DNA of 48,324 bases, taken from Micromonospora sp. MW-13. GTDB lineage: Bacteria > Actinomycetota > Actinomycetes > Mycobacteriales > Micromonosporaceae. Under the pieces are notes generated by a model. It ran no database searches, had not been told where the DNA came from, and was given only the letters and a program-made list of their open reading frames with translations. A program made the position numbers and the translations under genes. This document shows positions 7,443 through 16,478 of the stretch, piece after piece. Location of the stretch: assembly GCF_003434305.1 (NCBI RefSeq), contig NZ_QKKX01000089.1:1-48324 (forward strand), written 5' to 3'. The first letter of the stretch is position 1, and the number at the start of each line of letters is the position of its first letter.

Positions 7443-8845
7443 CAGTCGTCCCCGATCGCGTTGAGGCAGGCGAGCAGGGTGCGCGCCTGCACGTTCACGT
7501 AGTGGTTGTGCCGCACCAGCGAGGTGAGCTGGCCGGGGGTGACCCAGAGGTACCCGGCCGGTGGGTCCAGCGGGACCTGCGACTCGGCCACGTCGACGAC
7601 GAGGTAGCGGCTCTCCGCGTTGAGGAACCGGCCGCCCTCCTCCGAGTGCCGGGCCTCGTACCGGATGCTGGCCGGGTCGGCCCCCAGCACCAGGTCCAGG
7701 AACGGCGGCCGGGCCGCGTCGTCGAGGTGGGCGTAGTTGCCCGGCGTGCACTGCACGGTGGGGCCCAGCTCGACGGTGTCGAGGAAACCGCCCTCCACCC
7801 GGGCGTGCGCGAGGACGTGCCGGACGCCGCCGATCCGCCGGGACAGGAACGCGGTGACGCCGGTGCCGCAGGGTTCGAAGAGGGGCTGCGTCCACCGGGT
7901 CACCTCGCGGTTGCCGGCCACCACCGACACGGCGACCACCTTGAAGTACCGCTCCTGCTCGTGGGCGATGGTGTACTCGTCGCGCACCCAGCCGGGCAGG
8001 CCGGCCAACGGCACCGGGGTGGCGCGCACGTCGTGGCCGGCGCGCTGCGCGGTGAACCAGGAGAGCAGCTCGGTGTCGGAGTGCAGCGCCGCCTCCGCGC
8101 GGTCGGTGAACGGCAGGCAGGCCAGCACGGTGCGGGAGTCCATGTTGACCACGTTGTCGAGCCGCAGCAGGGTGGCGATCTGCCCCAGGGTGAGCCAGCA
8201 GAAGCCGTCGTGCAGCGGCACGTCCTCGGTGACCTCGACGACCATGTTCCGGTTGCTCTTGTGGTAGAACCACGAGCCGTGCTCCGACTGGAGCGCGTCG
8301 GCGAGCACCCGCCGTCGGTCCAGCCCCCGGGTGAAGTACTCGATGTACCGGACGTCCGCGCCTTTGTGCACCTTGCTGTAGTTGCTGCGGGTGGCCTGCA
8401 CGGTCGGCGACAGCTGCAACAGGTTGGGGTTGCCCGGCTCCATCTTCGCCTGCATCAGGAAGTGCAGGACGCCGTCGAACTCCTTGGCCAGGATGCCGAG
8501 GATGCCCACCTCGGGCTGGCGGATGATGGGCTGGTGCCATTCGCCGGGCGGGCCGTCGACGGTGGCGTGCAGTCCCTCCACCGTGAAGAACCGCCCGCTG
8601 CGGTGACCCAGGTTGCCCGTCCGCCCGTCGAACGACCAGTCCTGGAGTTCGGCGAACGGGATGCGGTCCACCCTGAACTGGTTGGCCCGGCCGCGGCCGG
8701 CCAGCCAGTCGGCGAAGTCCTCCGTCGACAGCAGGGCGCCCTGCGGCGTCGCCGCCGAGGTGGCGATCCGGTCCGGCAGCGCCGCGTCCGAGCGGGGCCG
8801 CACGGGCGACGGCCCGGCGGACGGCGCGACAAGTTCAGGAATCAC
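7442..8845 (-). CDS. NDP-hexose 2,3-dehydratase (UrdS/LanS-like)
   Basis: This 467-residue protein has the duplicated architecture of the NDP-hexose 2,3-dehydratase family (UrdS, TylX3, EvaA). Each half carries the same pattern: QPEVGILGILAKEFDGVLHF / FLSRRIGGVRHVLAHARVEGG, then LSPTVQATRSNY / LGPTVQCTPGNY, then a conserved ...VNMDSRTVLACL / VNVQARTLLACL ending. It removes the C2 hydroxyl from NDP-4-keto-6-deoxyglucose, the committed step to all 2-deoxysugars here. Residues 1-35 are variable. It is coupled to the 3-ketoreductase downstream (1-nt overlap) and lies 12 bp after the 4-ketoreductase gene. Confidence 0.92.
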   Translation of the reverse strand: MIPELVAPSAGPSPVRPRSDAALPDRIATSAATPQGALLSTEDFADWLAGRGRANQFRVDRIPFAELQDWSFDGRTGNLGHRSGRFFTVEGLHATVDGPPGEWHQPIIRQPEVGILGILAKEFDGVLHFLMQAKMEPGNPNLLQLSPTVQATRSNYSKVHKGADVRYIEYFTRGLDRRRVLADALQSEHGSWFYHKSNRNMVVEVTEDVPLHDGFCWLTLGQIATLLRLDNVVNMDSRTVLACLPFTDRAEAALHSDTELLSWFTAQRAGHDVRATPVPLAGLPGWVRDEYTIAHEQERYFKVVAVSVVAGNREVTRWTQPLFEPCGTGVTAFLSRRIGGVRHVLAHARVEGGFLDTVELGPTVQCTPGNYAHLDDAARPPFLDLVLGADPASIRYEARHSEEGGRFLNAESRYLVVDVAESQVPLDPPAGYLWVTPGQLTSLVRHNHYVNVQARTLLACLNAIGDD

Positions 8846-8857
8846 GATCTCACTCCC

Positions 8858-9613
8858 TCATGCGTCGGTGACGGCGATCTCGGACGCGACGTACGCGTCG
8901 AGCACCCGCCGGAAGTAGTTGCGGTCGAAGCCGAGCTGCTCGACCTCCGGGACGAGCCGACGGAGCTTGTCGATGGAGATGACGTGGTGGACGCCCACGT
9001 CCCGGTACTCGCGCTCGGCCACCAGGCCGAGCCGCTGCTCCAGGTGGTCGACGATCCGGGCGACCGGCACCGCCTCGCCCGAGGCGACGTTGACGGTCTG
9101 CGCGTGCAGGTCGAGACCGAGCAGCCGGTCGAGGATCGTCACGACGTCCTGCACGTCGATCAGGTCCCGGGCCGCGCCCCGGTGCAGCCTGACCCGGCCC
9201 TGCCGCATCTGCCGCACGAGCGTGGGCACGAGCTGGTGCGGTGGCTGCCGGGGGCCGACCAGGTGTCCCAGGCGCAGGACCAGATGGTCCGCGCCGCTGG
9301 CCCGTAGCTGTTCCTCCAGGGCGAGCTTGTGCGCGCCGTACGGAGTGCACGGCAGCACGGTGTGGTCCTCCCGGCCCGGTCCCCGCACGGCGCCGTACAT
9401 CCCGGAGGCGGCGGTGGAGAAGAAGAGCAGCCGACGACCGTCCGCGCGGCACCGGCGCGCCGCCTCGTCGAGCAGCGCGGACTCCCGGGCGAAGTCCGCG
9501 GCCGAGGTGCCGGCCGCCCAGGACACCCCGGCCGCGAGCACCACCGTGTCCGGGTGCCGGTCGGCGACCTGACGCAGATTCTGGGCGAGAAAGCCCCGTC
9601 CAATGATGTCCAT
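8858..9613 (-). CDS. NDP-hexose 4-ketoreductase (UrdR/LanR-like)
   Basis: This 251-residue short epimerase/dehydratase-type protein has a compact N-terminal nucleotide-binding motif IIGRGFLAQNL instead of a full GxxGxxG. It also has FSTAASGMYG and the catalytic CTPYGAHK (YxxxK) near residues 90-98. This truncated type matches the 4-ketoreductases that finish D-olivose biosynthesis (UrdR, LanR) by setting the equatorial C4 hydroxyl. It is placed directly before the 2,3-dehydratase and 3-ketoreductase in one operon. A second, longer 4-ketoreductase at 12234 suggests separate enzymes for the D- and L-sugar branches. Assignment to olivose is by family resemblance. Confidence 0.82.
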   Translation of the reverse strand: MDIIGRGFLAQNLRQVADRHPDTVVLAAGVSWAAGTSAADFARESALLDEAARRCRADGRRLLFFSTAASGMYGAVRGPGREDHTVLPCTPYGAHKLALEEQLRASGADHLVLRLGHLVGPRQPPHQLVPTLVRQMRQGRVRLHRGAARDLIDVQDVVTILDRLLGLDLHAQTVNVASGEAVPVARIVDHLEQRLGLVAEREYRDVGVHHVISIDKLRRLVPEVEQLGFDRNYFRRVLDAYVASEIAVTDA

Positions 9614-9671
9614 CCGGACTCCTGACTTCGTCGAGCGCGGCGGATGCGGCGGCCGCGAGGGCGCCGGATGG

Positions 9672-10922
9672 TCAGCGGCCCAACGACACGCCGTCGGCGG
9701 CCAACGCCTCCAGCTCGGTGACCACCGCCGGCGGGTTCGGCCGTTCGGCCATCTCCTGGCGCAGCCGGTCGGCGGCGGACCGGTAGCCGGGGCCGCCGAG
9801 GAGGTCCGCCGTGGCGGCGTGGATCCAGCCCGGGTCGGCCACCGCGTTGTGCCGCACCCTGGCGACGCCGGCGGCCTCGGCCCGGGCGCCGATCATTTCC
9901 TGGTCGCCGCCGGGCGGGAGCACGAGCTGCGGTACGCCGGCGGCGAGCGCCGTCATGGTCGAGCCGCCGCCTCCGTGGTGCACGACGAGGTCGCAGGTGG
10001 GCAGCAGCAGGTGCAGTGGCACGTTCTGCATCGCCCGCATCCGGGCCGGCAGCGGCCCGATCCGGTCGTGGTCCGGGCCGGTGACGGTGAACACCACCTC
10101 CACGTCGAGCCCGGCCAGCGCCTCGACCAGCCGCGGCACCGGAAAGGAGCCCGGGCCGAAGACGCTGCTCACGGAGGTGCCCCAGACGACGCAGACCCGG
10201 GGTCGCTCCGGCGGCTCCCGCAGCCAGGACGGCCAGGCGCCGGGGCCGTTGTACGGGAGCTGCCGGATCGGCAGCCGCCGGGCGCGCAGCGGCAGCCGCA
10301 GACCCGGCGGGCAGGGGTCGATGACGTGCTCGATCCCGTCGGGGCCCCACTGCCCCACGTCGTACCGCTGGAAGGCCCGGCTGGTGTCGACGGCCAGGAA
10401 CCGCAGGCCCGGCACCCCCGGCACCTCGTCGTCGGGCCCGACCGGACCCCACAGGGTGAGCGTGGCCGGTACGCCGAGCACCCGAGCGACCAGCGGGCCC
10501 TCGACGCTCATCAGGTCGTGGATCACCAGGTGCGGCTGCCACCAGCGGGCGAACTCCACGGCCGCGTCGGTGCTCCGGACGGCGGCGTCGATCATCCTGG
10601 CCTTGTTCTCCTCGATCCAGGCGAACGGGTCGAAGTCGTCCAGCGAGGCGACGGGCTCGCCGGTGACCAGGTCCGGCGGCAGGTCGGAGTAGGGCCAGTG
10701 CCCGGCCCGGGCGTTGACGTGGTTGTGCATCCGCGCCTTCGTCACCAGCTCGCCGGGCTGGAGGATCTCCACCGGGACGAGCCCGGCCCGGGTCGCCGGC
10801 AGCGTCTGGAACGGCGGGCAGACCACCCGCACCTCGTGCCCGGCGGCCTGCAACGCCCAGCCCAGCGGCACCATGTTCAGCCAGTGGGTGGTCCAGTCGG
10901 ACACCGCGAGCATGACCCGCAT
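9672..10922 (-). CDS. Deoxysugar O-glycosyltransferase (GT1, GT-B fold)
   Basis: This 416-residue GT1 enzyme has an N-terminal acceptor domain, MRVMLAVSDWTTHWLNMVPLGWALQAAGHEV, with the likely catalytic His at ~13. The C-terminal donor domain has PTCDLVVHHGGGGSTMTAL (HHGG) followed by GVPQLVLPPGGDQ. These are standard for macrolide/aromatic-polyketide glycosyltransferases such as UrdGT1, LanGT and AknS. It transfers an NDP-deoxyhexose to the angucycline or a growing sugar chain in the cytosol. The start overlaps the stop of the 3-dehydratase gene (TGATG), so the two are coupled; that hints at, but does not prove, a trideoxysugar donor. No P450-like GT activator gene is present in the window. 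Confidence 0.87.
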   Translation of the reverse strand: MRVMLAVSDWTTHWLNMVPLGWALQAAGHEVRVVCPPFQTLPATRAGLVPVEILQPGELVTKARMHNHVNARAGHWPYSDLPPDLVTGEPVASLDDFDPFAWIEENKARMIDAAVRSTDAAVEFARWWQPHLVIHDLMSVEGPLVARVLGVPATLTLWGPVGPDDEVPGVPGLRFLAVDTSRAFQRYDVGQWGPDGIEHVIDPCPPGLRLPLRARRLPIRQLPYNGPGAWPSWLREPPERPRVCVVWGTSVSSVFGPGSFPVPRLVEALAGLDVEVVFTVTGPDHDRIGPLPARMRAMQNVPLHLLLPTCDLVVHHGGGGSTMTALAAGVPQLVLPPGGDQEMIGARAEAAGVARVRHNAVADPGWIHAATADLLGGPGYRSAADRLRQEMAERPNPPAVVTELEALAADGVSLGR

Positions 10923-12232
10923 CAGCTACGGGCCTTCACGAACTCGCGGATCGACGAGCCGACGTAGTCGATCATCTCCTCGGTCAGCCCGGGGTAGACG
11001 CCCACCCAGAAGGTCTGCTCGGTGATCACGTCGCTGTTCGTCAGGTCCCCCACCACCCGGTGGGGCTGGTCGACGTACGCGGGGTGGCGGGTGAGGTTGC
11101 CGGCGAAGAGGCGGCGGGTGCCGATCCTGCGGGACTCCAGGAACTCGACCAGTTCCGCCCGGCCGAACGGCGCGTCCGGCGCGACGGTGAGCACGAAGCC
11201 GAACCAGCTCGGGTCGCTGCGCGGCGTCGCCTCCGGCAGGACCAGCCAGGGCGTGCCGTCGAGGTCGGCCCGCAGCCGCCGCCAGTTGCGCCGCCGCGCC
11301 GCGCAGAACTCGTCGAGCTTGGCGAGCTGGGTCAGTCCCAGCGCGGCCTGGATGTCGGTCGCCTTCAGGTTGTACCCGACGTGCGAGAAGATGTACTTGT
11401 GGTCGTACCCGGCCGGCAGCGTGCCCAGCTGGTACTTGAAGCGCTTGAGGCACTTGTCGCTCTCGCCCGGCTCGCACCAGCAGTCCCGGCCCCAGTCGCG
11501 CAGCGACTCCACGATCCGGGCCAGTTCGAGGCTGGGGGTGAGCACGCAGCCGCCCTCACCCATGGTCAGGTGGTGCGCCGGATAGAAGCTGACCGTGGTG
11601 AAGTCGCCGAACGTGCCGGTGAGCTTCCCGTCGTAGGTGGAGCCGACGGCGTCGCAGTTGTCCTCGATGAGGAACAGCTCGTGGTCGGTGGCGAGTTGGG
11701 CGACCTCGGCGACCTCGAACGGATTGCCCAGCGCGTGCGCGATGATGATCGCCCGGGTCCGGGGTCCGATGGCCTGCGCCACCCGCTCGGCGGTGGTGTT
11801 GTAGGTGCCCAGCTCGACGTCGACGAAGACCGGCACCAGCCCGTTCTGCAGGATCGGGTTCACGGTGGTGGGGAAGCCCGCCGCCACGGTGATCACCTCG
11901 TCGCCGGGGCGCAGCCGCGCGTCACCGAGCACGTGCGAGGTCAGCGCCGACACCGCCAGCAGGTTCGCCGACGAGCCGGAGTTGGTCAGGTGCGCCTTGC
12001 GGCGGTTCATCTTGCGGGCGAACTGGGACTCGAACCTGCGGGAGCTGACGCCCGCCGCGATCCGCATGTCCAGCGCGGCCTCGACCAGCGCGGCGCGGTC
12101 GGTCTCGTCCAGCACCGCCCCGGACGGCCAGATCTCGGTCACGCCCGGCTGGAAGGGCCGCTCGGGCTGCGCCTCGTGGTGGTACTTCCGGACGTCGTCC
12201 AGAAGCTGCTTCTTCTTGTCGCTGAGCTGCAC
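10922..12232 (-). CDS. NDP-4-keto-6-deoxyhexose 3-dehydratase (UrdQ/RfbH, E1-like)
   Basis: This 436-residue PLP enzyme of the DegT/AHBA fold belongs to the E1/RfbH type. It has GFPTTVNPILQ, EDNCDAVGS and FYPAHHLTMGEGG, where His220 replaces the PLP-binding lysine of aminotransferases. The cysteine cluster RDCWCEPGESDKC (C251, C253, C261) is for a [2Fe-2S] centre. With a reductase partner it removes the C3 hydroxyl, as UrdQ does for L-rhodinose, and so supplies 2,3,6-trideoxysugars (rhodinose/amicetose). GTG start at 12232. The gene is one base after the second 4-ketoreductase and overlaps the following glycosyltransferase. No dedicated E3-like reductase is seen in the window. Confidence 0.92.
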   Translation of the reverse strand: MQLSDKKKQLLDDVRKYHHEAQPERPFQPGVTEIWPSGAVLDETDRAALVEAALDMRIAAGVSSRRFESQFARKMNRRKAHLTNSGSSANLLAVSALTSHVLGDARLRPGDEVITVAAGFPTTVNPILQNGLVPVFVDVELGTYNTTAERVAQAIGPRTRAIIIAHALGNPFEVAEVAQLATDHELFLIEDNCDAVGSTYDGKLTGTFGDFTTVSFYPAHHLTMGEGGCVLTPSLELARIVESLRDWGRDCWCEPGESDKCLKRFKYQLGTLPAGYDHKYIFSHVGYNLKATDIQAALGLTQLAKLDEFCAARRRNWRRLRADLDGTPWLVLPEATPRSDPSWFGFVLTVAPDAPFGRAELVEFLESRRIGTRRLFAGNLTRHPAYVDQPHRVVGDLTNSDVITEQTFWVGVYPGLTEEMIDYVGSSIREFVKARS

Positions 12233-12233
12233 G

Positions 12234-13277
12234 TCAGTCCCCTTCGCTGTCGACCCGCGTCACCGGTGCGGCACCCGCCGTCACCAGCTGATCCCGCAAC
12301 GACTCGTCAAGCCCGCGGCGGGGGCGCCAGCCCAACAGCCGCGCCGCACGGTCGATGTCCAACTGCTGCCACTCCACGTCGACCCGCGCCGGGGAGCCCG
12401 GGGTCGGCGCCGGTGGCGGGGCCTCGACGACGTCGACGGCGAGCCCGCTGAGCGCGACCATCCGGTCGACGATCCCGCGCACCGGGCGGGCCCGGCCCGA
12501 GCCGATGTTGACGACCTGACCGGCCACCCGCCCGGCCGGCGCCGCCGCCGCGGCCAGCACCGCGTCGACGACGTCCCGGACGTCCACGAAGTCGCGCTGC
12601 GCCCGCAGCGGCGGCAGCCGCAACGCCGCCTCGGCCCCGGAGCGCTCGCCCCGGGCCACCTCGGCCAGGTGCGCGGTCACCGCGCCGAGGAGGCTGCCGG
12701 GCCGGGTGCCCGGTCCGCACACGTTGGCCAGCCGGAGCACCACCCCGTCGAGCCCCTCGGTCCGGGCCGCCCGCAGGACCGCCTCCGACCCGCCCAGCTT
12801 CGAGCGGCCGTACGGGGTGACCGGCTCGGTGGGCCAGTCCTCGGGGGTGCCGGAGCCGGTGCCGCCGGGGGCGTACTCGTGGATGCTGCCAAGCTGGATG
12901 AACCGGCAGCCGGGCCGCCGGGCCAGCAGCGCCCGGACGGTCCAGGTGACGAGGTCGGCGTTGGCCTCCGTCATCTGCGCCTCGGTCATCTGCCAGACCC
13001 GGCCCGCCGCGTTGACCACGACGTCGGCGCCCGCCTCTGCCAGCAGGGCGCCGAGCCGGTCCTCGGCCCGGGGGGTGAGGTTCAGCTCGACCTCCCCCGC
13101 CGGGCCGGCGGGGCTGCTGGAGATCCGCAGCACCCGCCAGCCCGCCGCCTCGAACGCCGCGCCGAGGTGGCCGCCGAGGAAGCCCGAGGAGCCCAGCACC
13201 ACGACCGACCCACCGGGCCGTCGGCCGGTCACGGGCTGCGCTCGCCGGTCCGCGCGGGTGGACGTCCCGGTCGTCAT
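12234..13277 (-). CDS. NDP-hexose 4-ketoreductase (UrdZ3/LanZ3-like)
   Basis: This 347-residue extended SDR has VVLGSSGFLGGHLGAAF (GxxGxxG) near residues 25-40, LGSIHEY for the catalytic Ser/Thr region, and VTPYGRSK (YxxxK) near residue 170. NAGRVWQM and QRDFVDVRDVVDAVL fit NDP-sugar 4-ketoreductases of the Z3 type, which complete L-rhodinose. Residues 1-22 are a polar extension. It overlaps rmlB by 4 nt upstream and sits directly before the 3-dehydratase, consistent with the trideoxysugar branch. It is distinct from the short UrdR-like enzyme at 8858; which reductase serves which sugar cannot be settled from sequence alone. Confidence 0.85.
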   Translation of the reverse strand: MTTGTSTRADRRAQPVTGRRPGGSVVVLGSSGFLGGHLGAAFEAAGWRVLRISSSPAGPAGEVELNLTPRAEDRLGALLAEAGADVVVNAAGRVWQMTEAQMTEANADLVTWTVRALLARRPGCRFIQLGSIHEYAPGGTGSGTPEDWPTEPVTPYGRSKLGGSEAVLRAARTEGLDGVVLRLANVCGPGTRPGSLLGAVTAHLAEVARGERSGAEAALRLPPLRAQRDFVDVRDVVDAVLAAAAAPAGRVAGQVVNIGSGRARPVRGIVDRMVALSGLAVDVVEAPPPAPTPGSPARVDVEWQQLDIDRAARLLGWRPRRGLDESLRDQLVTAGAAPVTRVDSEGD

Positions 13278-14254
13278 TTCGCGGGCCCGCCGCGGCGGAC
13301 GCCCTTCCACCAGCCCGGGTTGTCGCGGTACCAGGCCACGGTGTCGGCCAGGCCCCGGTCGAACGCGATGCGCGGCTCGTAGCCGAGCGCCCGGCGGATC
13401 TTGCCCTCGTCGATGGAGTAGCGCAGGTCGTGACCCTTGCGGTCGGCGACCGGCCGGATCATCGAGTCGTCCGCCCCGCAGAGCTCCAGGAGCAGCTTGG
13501 TGATCTCCAGGTTGGTGTACTCGTTGCCTCCGCCGATGTTGTACACCTCGCCGGCCCGGCCCTGGGCCAGCACGAGCTGGATGCCGCGGCAGTGGTCGTC
13601 CACGTGCAGCCACTCGCGCACGTTGCTGCCGTCGCCGTAGAGCGGGACCGGGCGGCCCTCCAGCAGGTTGGTCACGAACAGCGGGATCAGCTTCTCCGGG
13701 TGCTGGTAGGGCCCGTAGTTGTTGGAGCACCGGGTGATGGAGAGGTTGAGCCCGTGGGTGCGGGTGTACGCCCGGGCGACGAGGTCCGAGCTGGCCTTCG
13801 ACGCCGCGTACGGCGAGTTGGGCTGTAGCGGCCACTCCTCCGTCCACGATCCGGTCGCGATGCTGCCGTACACCTCGTCGGTGGAGACGTGCACGATCCG
13901 GTCGATGCCGGAGCGCAGGCACGCCTCCAGGACGGTCTGGGTGCCGCCGACGTTGGTCCGGATGAAGTCGGCAGCCGCCTCGATCGACCGGTCCACGTGG
14001 GACTCGGCCGCCATGTGCACCACCGCGTCGTGGCCGGGAAGCAGCTCGCAGAGCAGCGGCAGGTCGCAGATGTCGCCCTCGACGAACTCCAGCCGCGGGT
14101 GGCTGGCCGGCAGGTTGTCCCGGTTGCCGGCGTAGGTGAGCTTGTCGAGCACGGTCACCCGGGCGTCCTCGTAACCCGGGTAGCCGCCGGCGAGCATCGT
14201 GCGGACGTAGTGCGAACCGATGAAGCCGGCGGCGCCGGTGACCAGGATCCTCAT
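13274..14254 (-). CDS. rmlB: dTDP-glucose 4,6-dehydratase
   Basis: This 326-residue extended SDR of RmlB type has TGAAGFIGSHYVRTML for NAD binding, DKLTYAGNRDNL, and HMAAESHVDRSI. HVSTDEVYGS carries the catalytic Thr-Asp-Glu, and PNSPYAASKASSD the YxxxK. RCSNNYGPYQHPEKLIP follows. All are canonical. It converts dTDP-glucose to dTDP-4-keto-6-deoxyglucose, the branch point for every 6-deoxysugar in this cluster. It overlaps rmlA by 4 nt (ATGA) and the 4-ketoreductase by 4 nt, so it lies inside one tightly coupled operon. Confidence 0.96.
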   Translation of the reverse strand: MRILVTGAAGFIGSHYVRTMLAGGYPGYEDARVTVLDKLTYAGNRDNLPASHPRLEFVEGDICDLPLLCELLPGHDAVVHMAAESHVDRSIEAAADFIRTNVGGTQTVLEACLRSGIDRIVHVSTDEVYGSIATGSWTEEWPLQPNSPYAASKASSDLVARAYTRTHGLNLSITRCSNNYGPYQHPEKLIPLFVTNLLEGRPVPLYGDGSNVREWLHVDDHCRGIQLVLAQGRAGEVYNIGGGNEYTNLEITKLLLELCGADDSMIRPVADRKGHDLRYSIDEGKIRRALGYEPRIAFDRGLADTVAWYRDNPGWWKGVRRGGPAK

Positions 14255-15312
14255 GCCGCCACCACGATCCGGGTGTGGTCGCCGATCACCAGGCGGTGCG
14301 CGGCGGTGCCGCTGGCGCCGCCGACGGTGGCCGCCCGGCCGATCAGGGAGCCGTGCAACTCCTTCACCTCCGCGATGTGTGCGCCGTCCAGCGCGATCGA
14401 GTGGTCGATGTGGGTGGCGCGCAGCACGCAGTCGCGGCCGATCGAGGTGGCGGGGCCGACGTAGCTGTCCTCGACCAGGGTGCCGGCGCCGATGATGGCC
14501 GGGCCGACGATGCGGGAGCGGACCACCCGCGCACCGGCCTCCACCACGACCGGGCCGATCAGCTCCGCGTCGTCGAGCTCGCCGTCGACCGCCGGGATGA
14601 GGCCGTCGAGCAGCTCCCGGTTGCAGTCCAGGACGTCGTCCACGTTGCCGGTGTCCTTCCAGTAGCCGCCGTACTCGCTCGCCCGGACCGGGTCGCCGCG
14701 GGCGACCAGCCACTGGATCGCGTCCGTGATCTCCAGCTCGCCTCGGGCGCTGGGCGCGATGGCCGCGACCGCCTCGTGGATCGCCGGGGTGAGGAAGTAG
14801 ACGCCGATCAGGGCCAGGTCGCTGACGAACTCCGGCGGCTTCTCCACGAGCCGGCGCACCGCGCCGCCGGGCTCCAGTTCCGCGACGCCGAAGGCCCGGG
14901 GGTCGGCCACCTTGTAGACGACGACCTGCGCCGCCGGACGGTTCGCCTGGAAGTCGTGGGCGATGTCCGTGATCCCCTGCGGGAGCATGTTGTCGCCGAG
15001 GTACATGACGAAGTCGTCGTCGCCGAGGAAGTCACGGGCCAGCGAGACGCAGTGGGCGAGGCCCAGCGGCTGGTCCTGGCGGATGTAGGTGATCTCGCAA
15101 CCGAGGCGGGAGCCGTCGCCGAGCACCGCGGCGATCTGCGGCCCCCACTCGCCGACGATGATGCCGATCTCGCGGACCCCGAGGTCGCGGATGTTGGCCA
15201 CGACGTGTTCCAGGACCGGCTTGTTCGCGATCGGGATCAGCTGCTTGGGCATCGAGTAGCTGAACGGCCGGAGGCGGGTGCCCGCACCGCCGGACAGGAC
15301 AAGAGCCTTCAT
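14251..15312 (-). CDS. rmlA: Glucose-1-phosphate thymidylyltransferase (long form)
   Basis: This 353-residue nucleotidyltransferase has the signature LSGGAGTRLRPFSYSMPKQLIPIANKP in short order at the N-terminus, YLGDNML, LVEKPPEF and EYGGYWKDTGNVDDVL. The C-terminal ~100 residues form a left-handed beta-helix (GPAIIGAGTLVEDSYVGPAT-type hexapeptides). This makes it the longer antibiotic-cluster form (StrD, UrdG) rather than the ~290-residue RmlA. It makes dTDP-glucose from glucose-1-phosphate and dTTP. The start at 15312 has GAGGAGAG upstream and lies 14 bp after the C-glycosyltransferase gene. Confidence 0.95.
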   Translation of the reverse strand: MKALVLSGGAGTRLRPFSYSMPKQLIPIANKPVLEHVVANIRDLGVREIGIIVGEWGPQIAAVLGDGSRLGCEITYIRQDQPLGLAHCVSLARDFLGDDDFVMYLGDNMLPQGITDIAHDFQANRPAAQVVVYKVADPRAFGVAELEPGGAVRRLVEKPPEFVSDLALIGVYFLTPAIHEAVAAIAPSARGELEITDAIQWLVARGDPVRASEYGGYWKDTGNVDDVLDCNRELLDGLIPAVDGELDDAELIGPVVVEAGARVVRSRIVGPAIIGAGTLVEDSYVGPATSIGRDCVLRATHIDHSIALDGAHIAEVKELHGSLIGRAATVGGASGTAAHRLVIGDHTRIVVAA

Positions 15313-15326
15313 GGAGGTTTCTCTCC

Positions 15327-16478
15327 TCACGCTGGCGACTGGACGAGCTTTTCGAGGGCGCCGACGACGTCGGCGGGGAGCGGCATGGCCGCGATCTCGC
15401 GGGACAGCGTTTCGGCCGCTGCCCGGTAGGACGGTTCGGTCAACAACTGCTGGCAGGCGGTGATGATCGCCTCGGTGGTCTCCTCCTCGGGGGTGAGCGC
15501 GATCGCGGCGCCCCGTCGGGCGATGCGCCGCGCCGGCTCGACCAGCACGGCGCCCTTGGGCATGAGCAGTTGCGGCAGGGCGGCGTTGAGGGCGGTCAGG
15601 CTCGACACGCCGCCCGCGTGGTGCACCAGCACGTCGCAGGTGGGCGCCACCACGTCGAGCGGGATCCAGCCGGCGCGCAGCCCGCCGTGCTCGGCGCGCA
15701 GCCCGTCGGCCACCTCCTCGGGTGCCGCGACCAGCAGCTCGACGTCGAGTTCGGTGAGCTTGCCGACCATGTCGAGCAGGAACTGGTAGTTCCGGTCGTA
15801 GGTGCGGCCCCGGGTGACCCGGCTGCCCGAGGTGACGCACACCCGGGGCCGCTCGCCCCGCCGGTACATCCACGGCGCGAGGGAGCGCTGCGCGTTGGCC
15901 GGGACGAACCGCATCTGCTGGGCCGGCCCGGCGTCCGCGGGGCGCAGGCTCGGCGGGCAGATGTCGACGAACAGGTCAGGCTCGGGCAGCCGGTCGAGGC
16001 CGAGTTCACGCAGCTCGGGTTGGAGTTCCTCGTCGGCTCCCGGGTGGACGCCGGTCGCCTCGACGGCGTCCCAGGCCTGACGTACGAAGGGGACGCCCAA
16101 CCGCGCGGCGAGCAGCGGGGCGGCGTACGACATCGTTCCGCCGACGACGACGTCCGGCCGCCAGCCGGCCGCCAGTTCGTGCAGCGGCGGCATGCTGGCG
16201 ACGGCCATCCGGGCGAACCAGCGGCCGGTGAACCGGGCCTCCTCGGCCGGGTCGGCCGGAATGGTGAGCGGACGGCCGGCGCGGTCGGTGGTGATGAAGT
16301 GCCGGATCGGCAGCGGGGTGACCGGGACGCCCGGCAGGCCCGCGCCGGCGACCACCGGCATCATGTCGTCGGTTGCCGCCATGAACGCCTGGTGGCCGGC
16401 ATTGCGCACCGCCGTGGCGAGCGGCGCGAGGGCGAACACTGTCGCCGGGCTTCCGCCCGCGACGAACAGAACCTTCAA
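15327..16478 (-). CDS. UrdGT2-like angucycline C-glycosyltransferase
   Basis: This 383-residue GT1/GT-B enzyme closely resembles UrdGT2, which attaches D-olivose to C9 of an angucyclinone through a C-C bond. The N-terminus GGSPATVFALAPLATA lacks the usual catalytic His. RQAWDAVEATGVHPGAD places an Asp at residue 137, the position of the functionally important D137 of UrdGT2. PLPIRHFITTDRAGRP and the donor-domain VAPTCDVLVHHAGGVSSLT are also family features. A TTG start at 16478 is preceded by GGGAG. As first gene of the sugar operon it probably performs the first glycosylation, giving the base on which the O-linked sugars are built. Confidence 0.9.
   Translation of the reverse strand: MKVLFVAGGSPATVFALAPLATAVRNAGHQAFMAATDDMMPVVAGAGLPGVPVTPLPIRHFITTDRAGRPLTIPADPAEEARFTGRWFARMAVASMPPLHELAAGWRPDVVVGGTMSYAAPLLAARLGVPFVRQAWDAVEATGVHPGADEELQPELRELGLDRLPEPDLFVDICPPSLRPADAGPAQQMRFVPANAQRSLAPWMYRRGERPRVCVTSGSRVTRGRTYDRNYQFLLDMVGKLTELDVELLVAAPEEVADGLRAEHGGLRAGWIPLDVVAPTCDVLVHHAGGVSSLTALNAALPQLLMPKGAVLVEPARRIARRGAAIALTPEEETTEAIITACQQLLTEPSYRAAAETLSREIAAMPLPADVVGALEKLVQSPA

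Noticed and set aside
7502..9307. 601-codon plus-strand frame over the 2,3-dehydratase and 4-ketoreductase genes
   Set aside because: It is antisense to two well-recognised sugar enzymes and lacks any recognisable fold or ribosome site.
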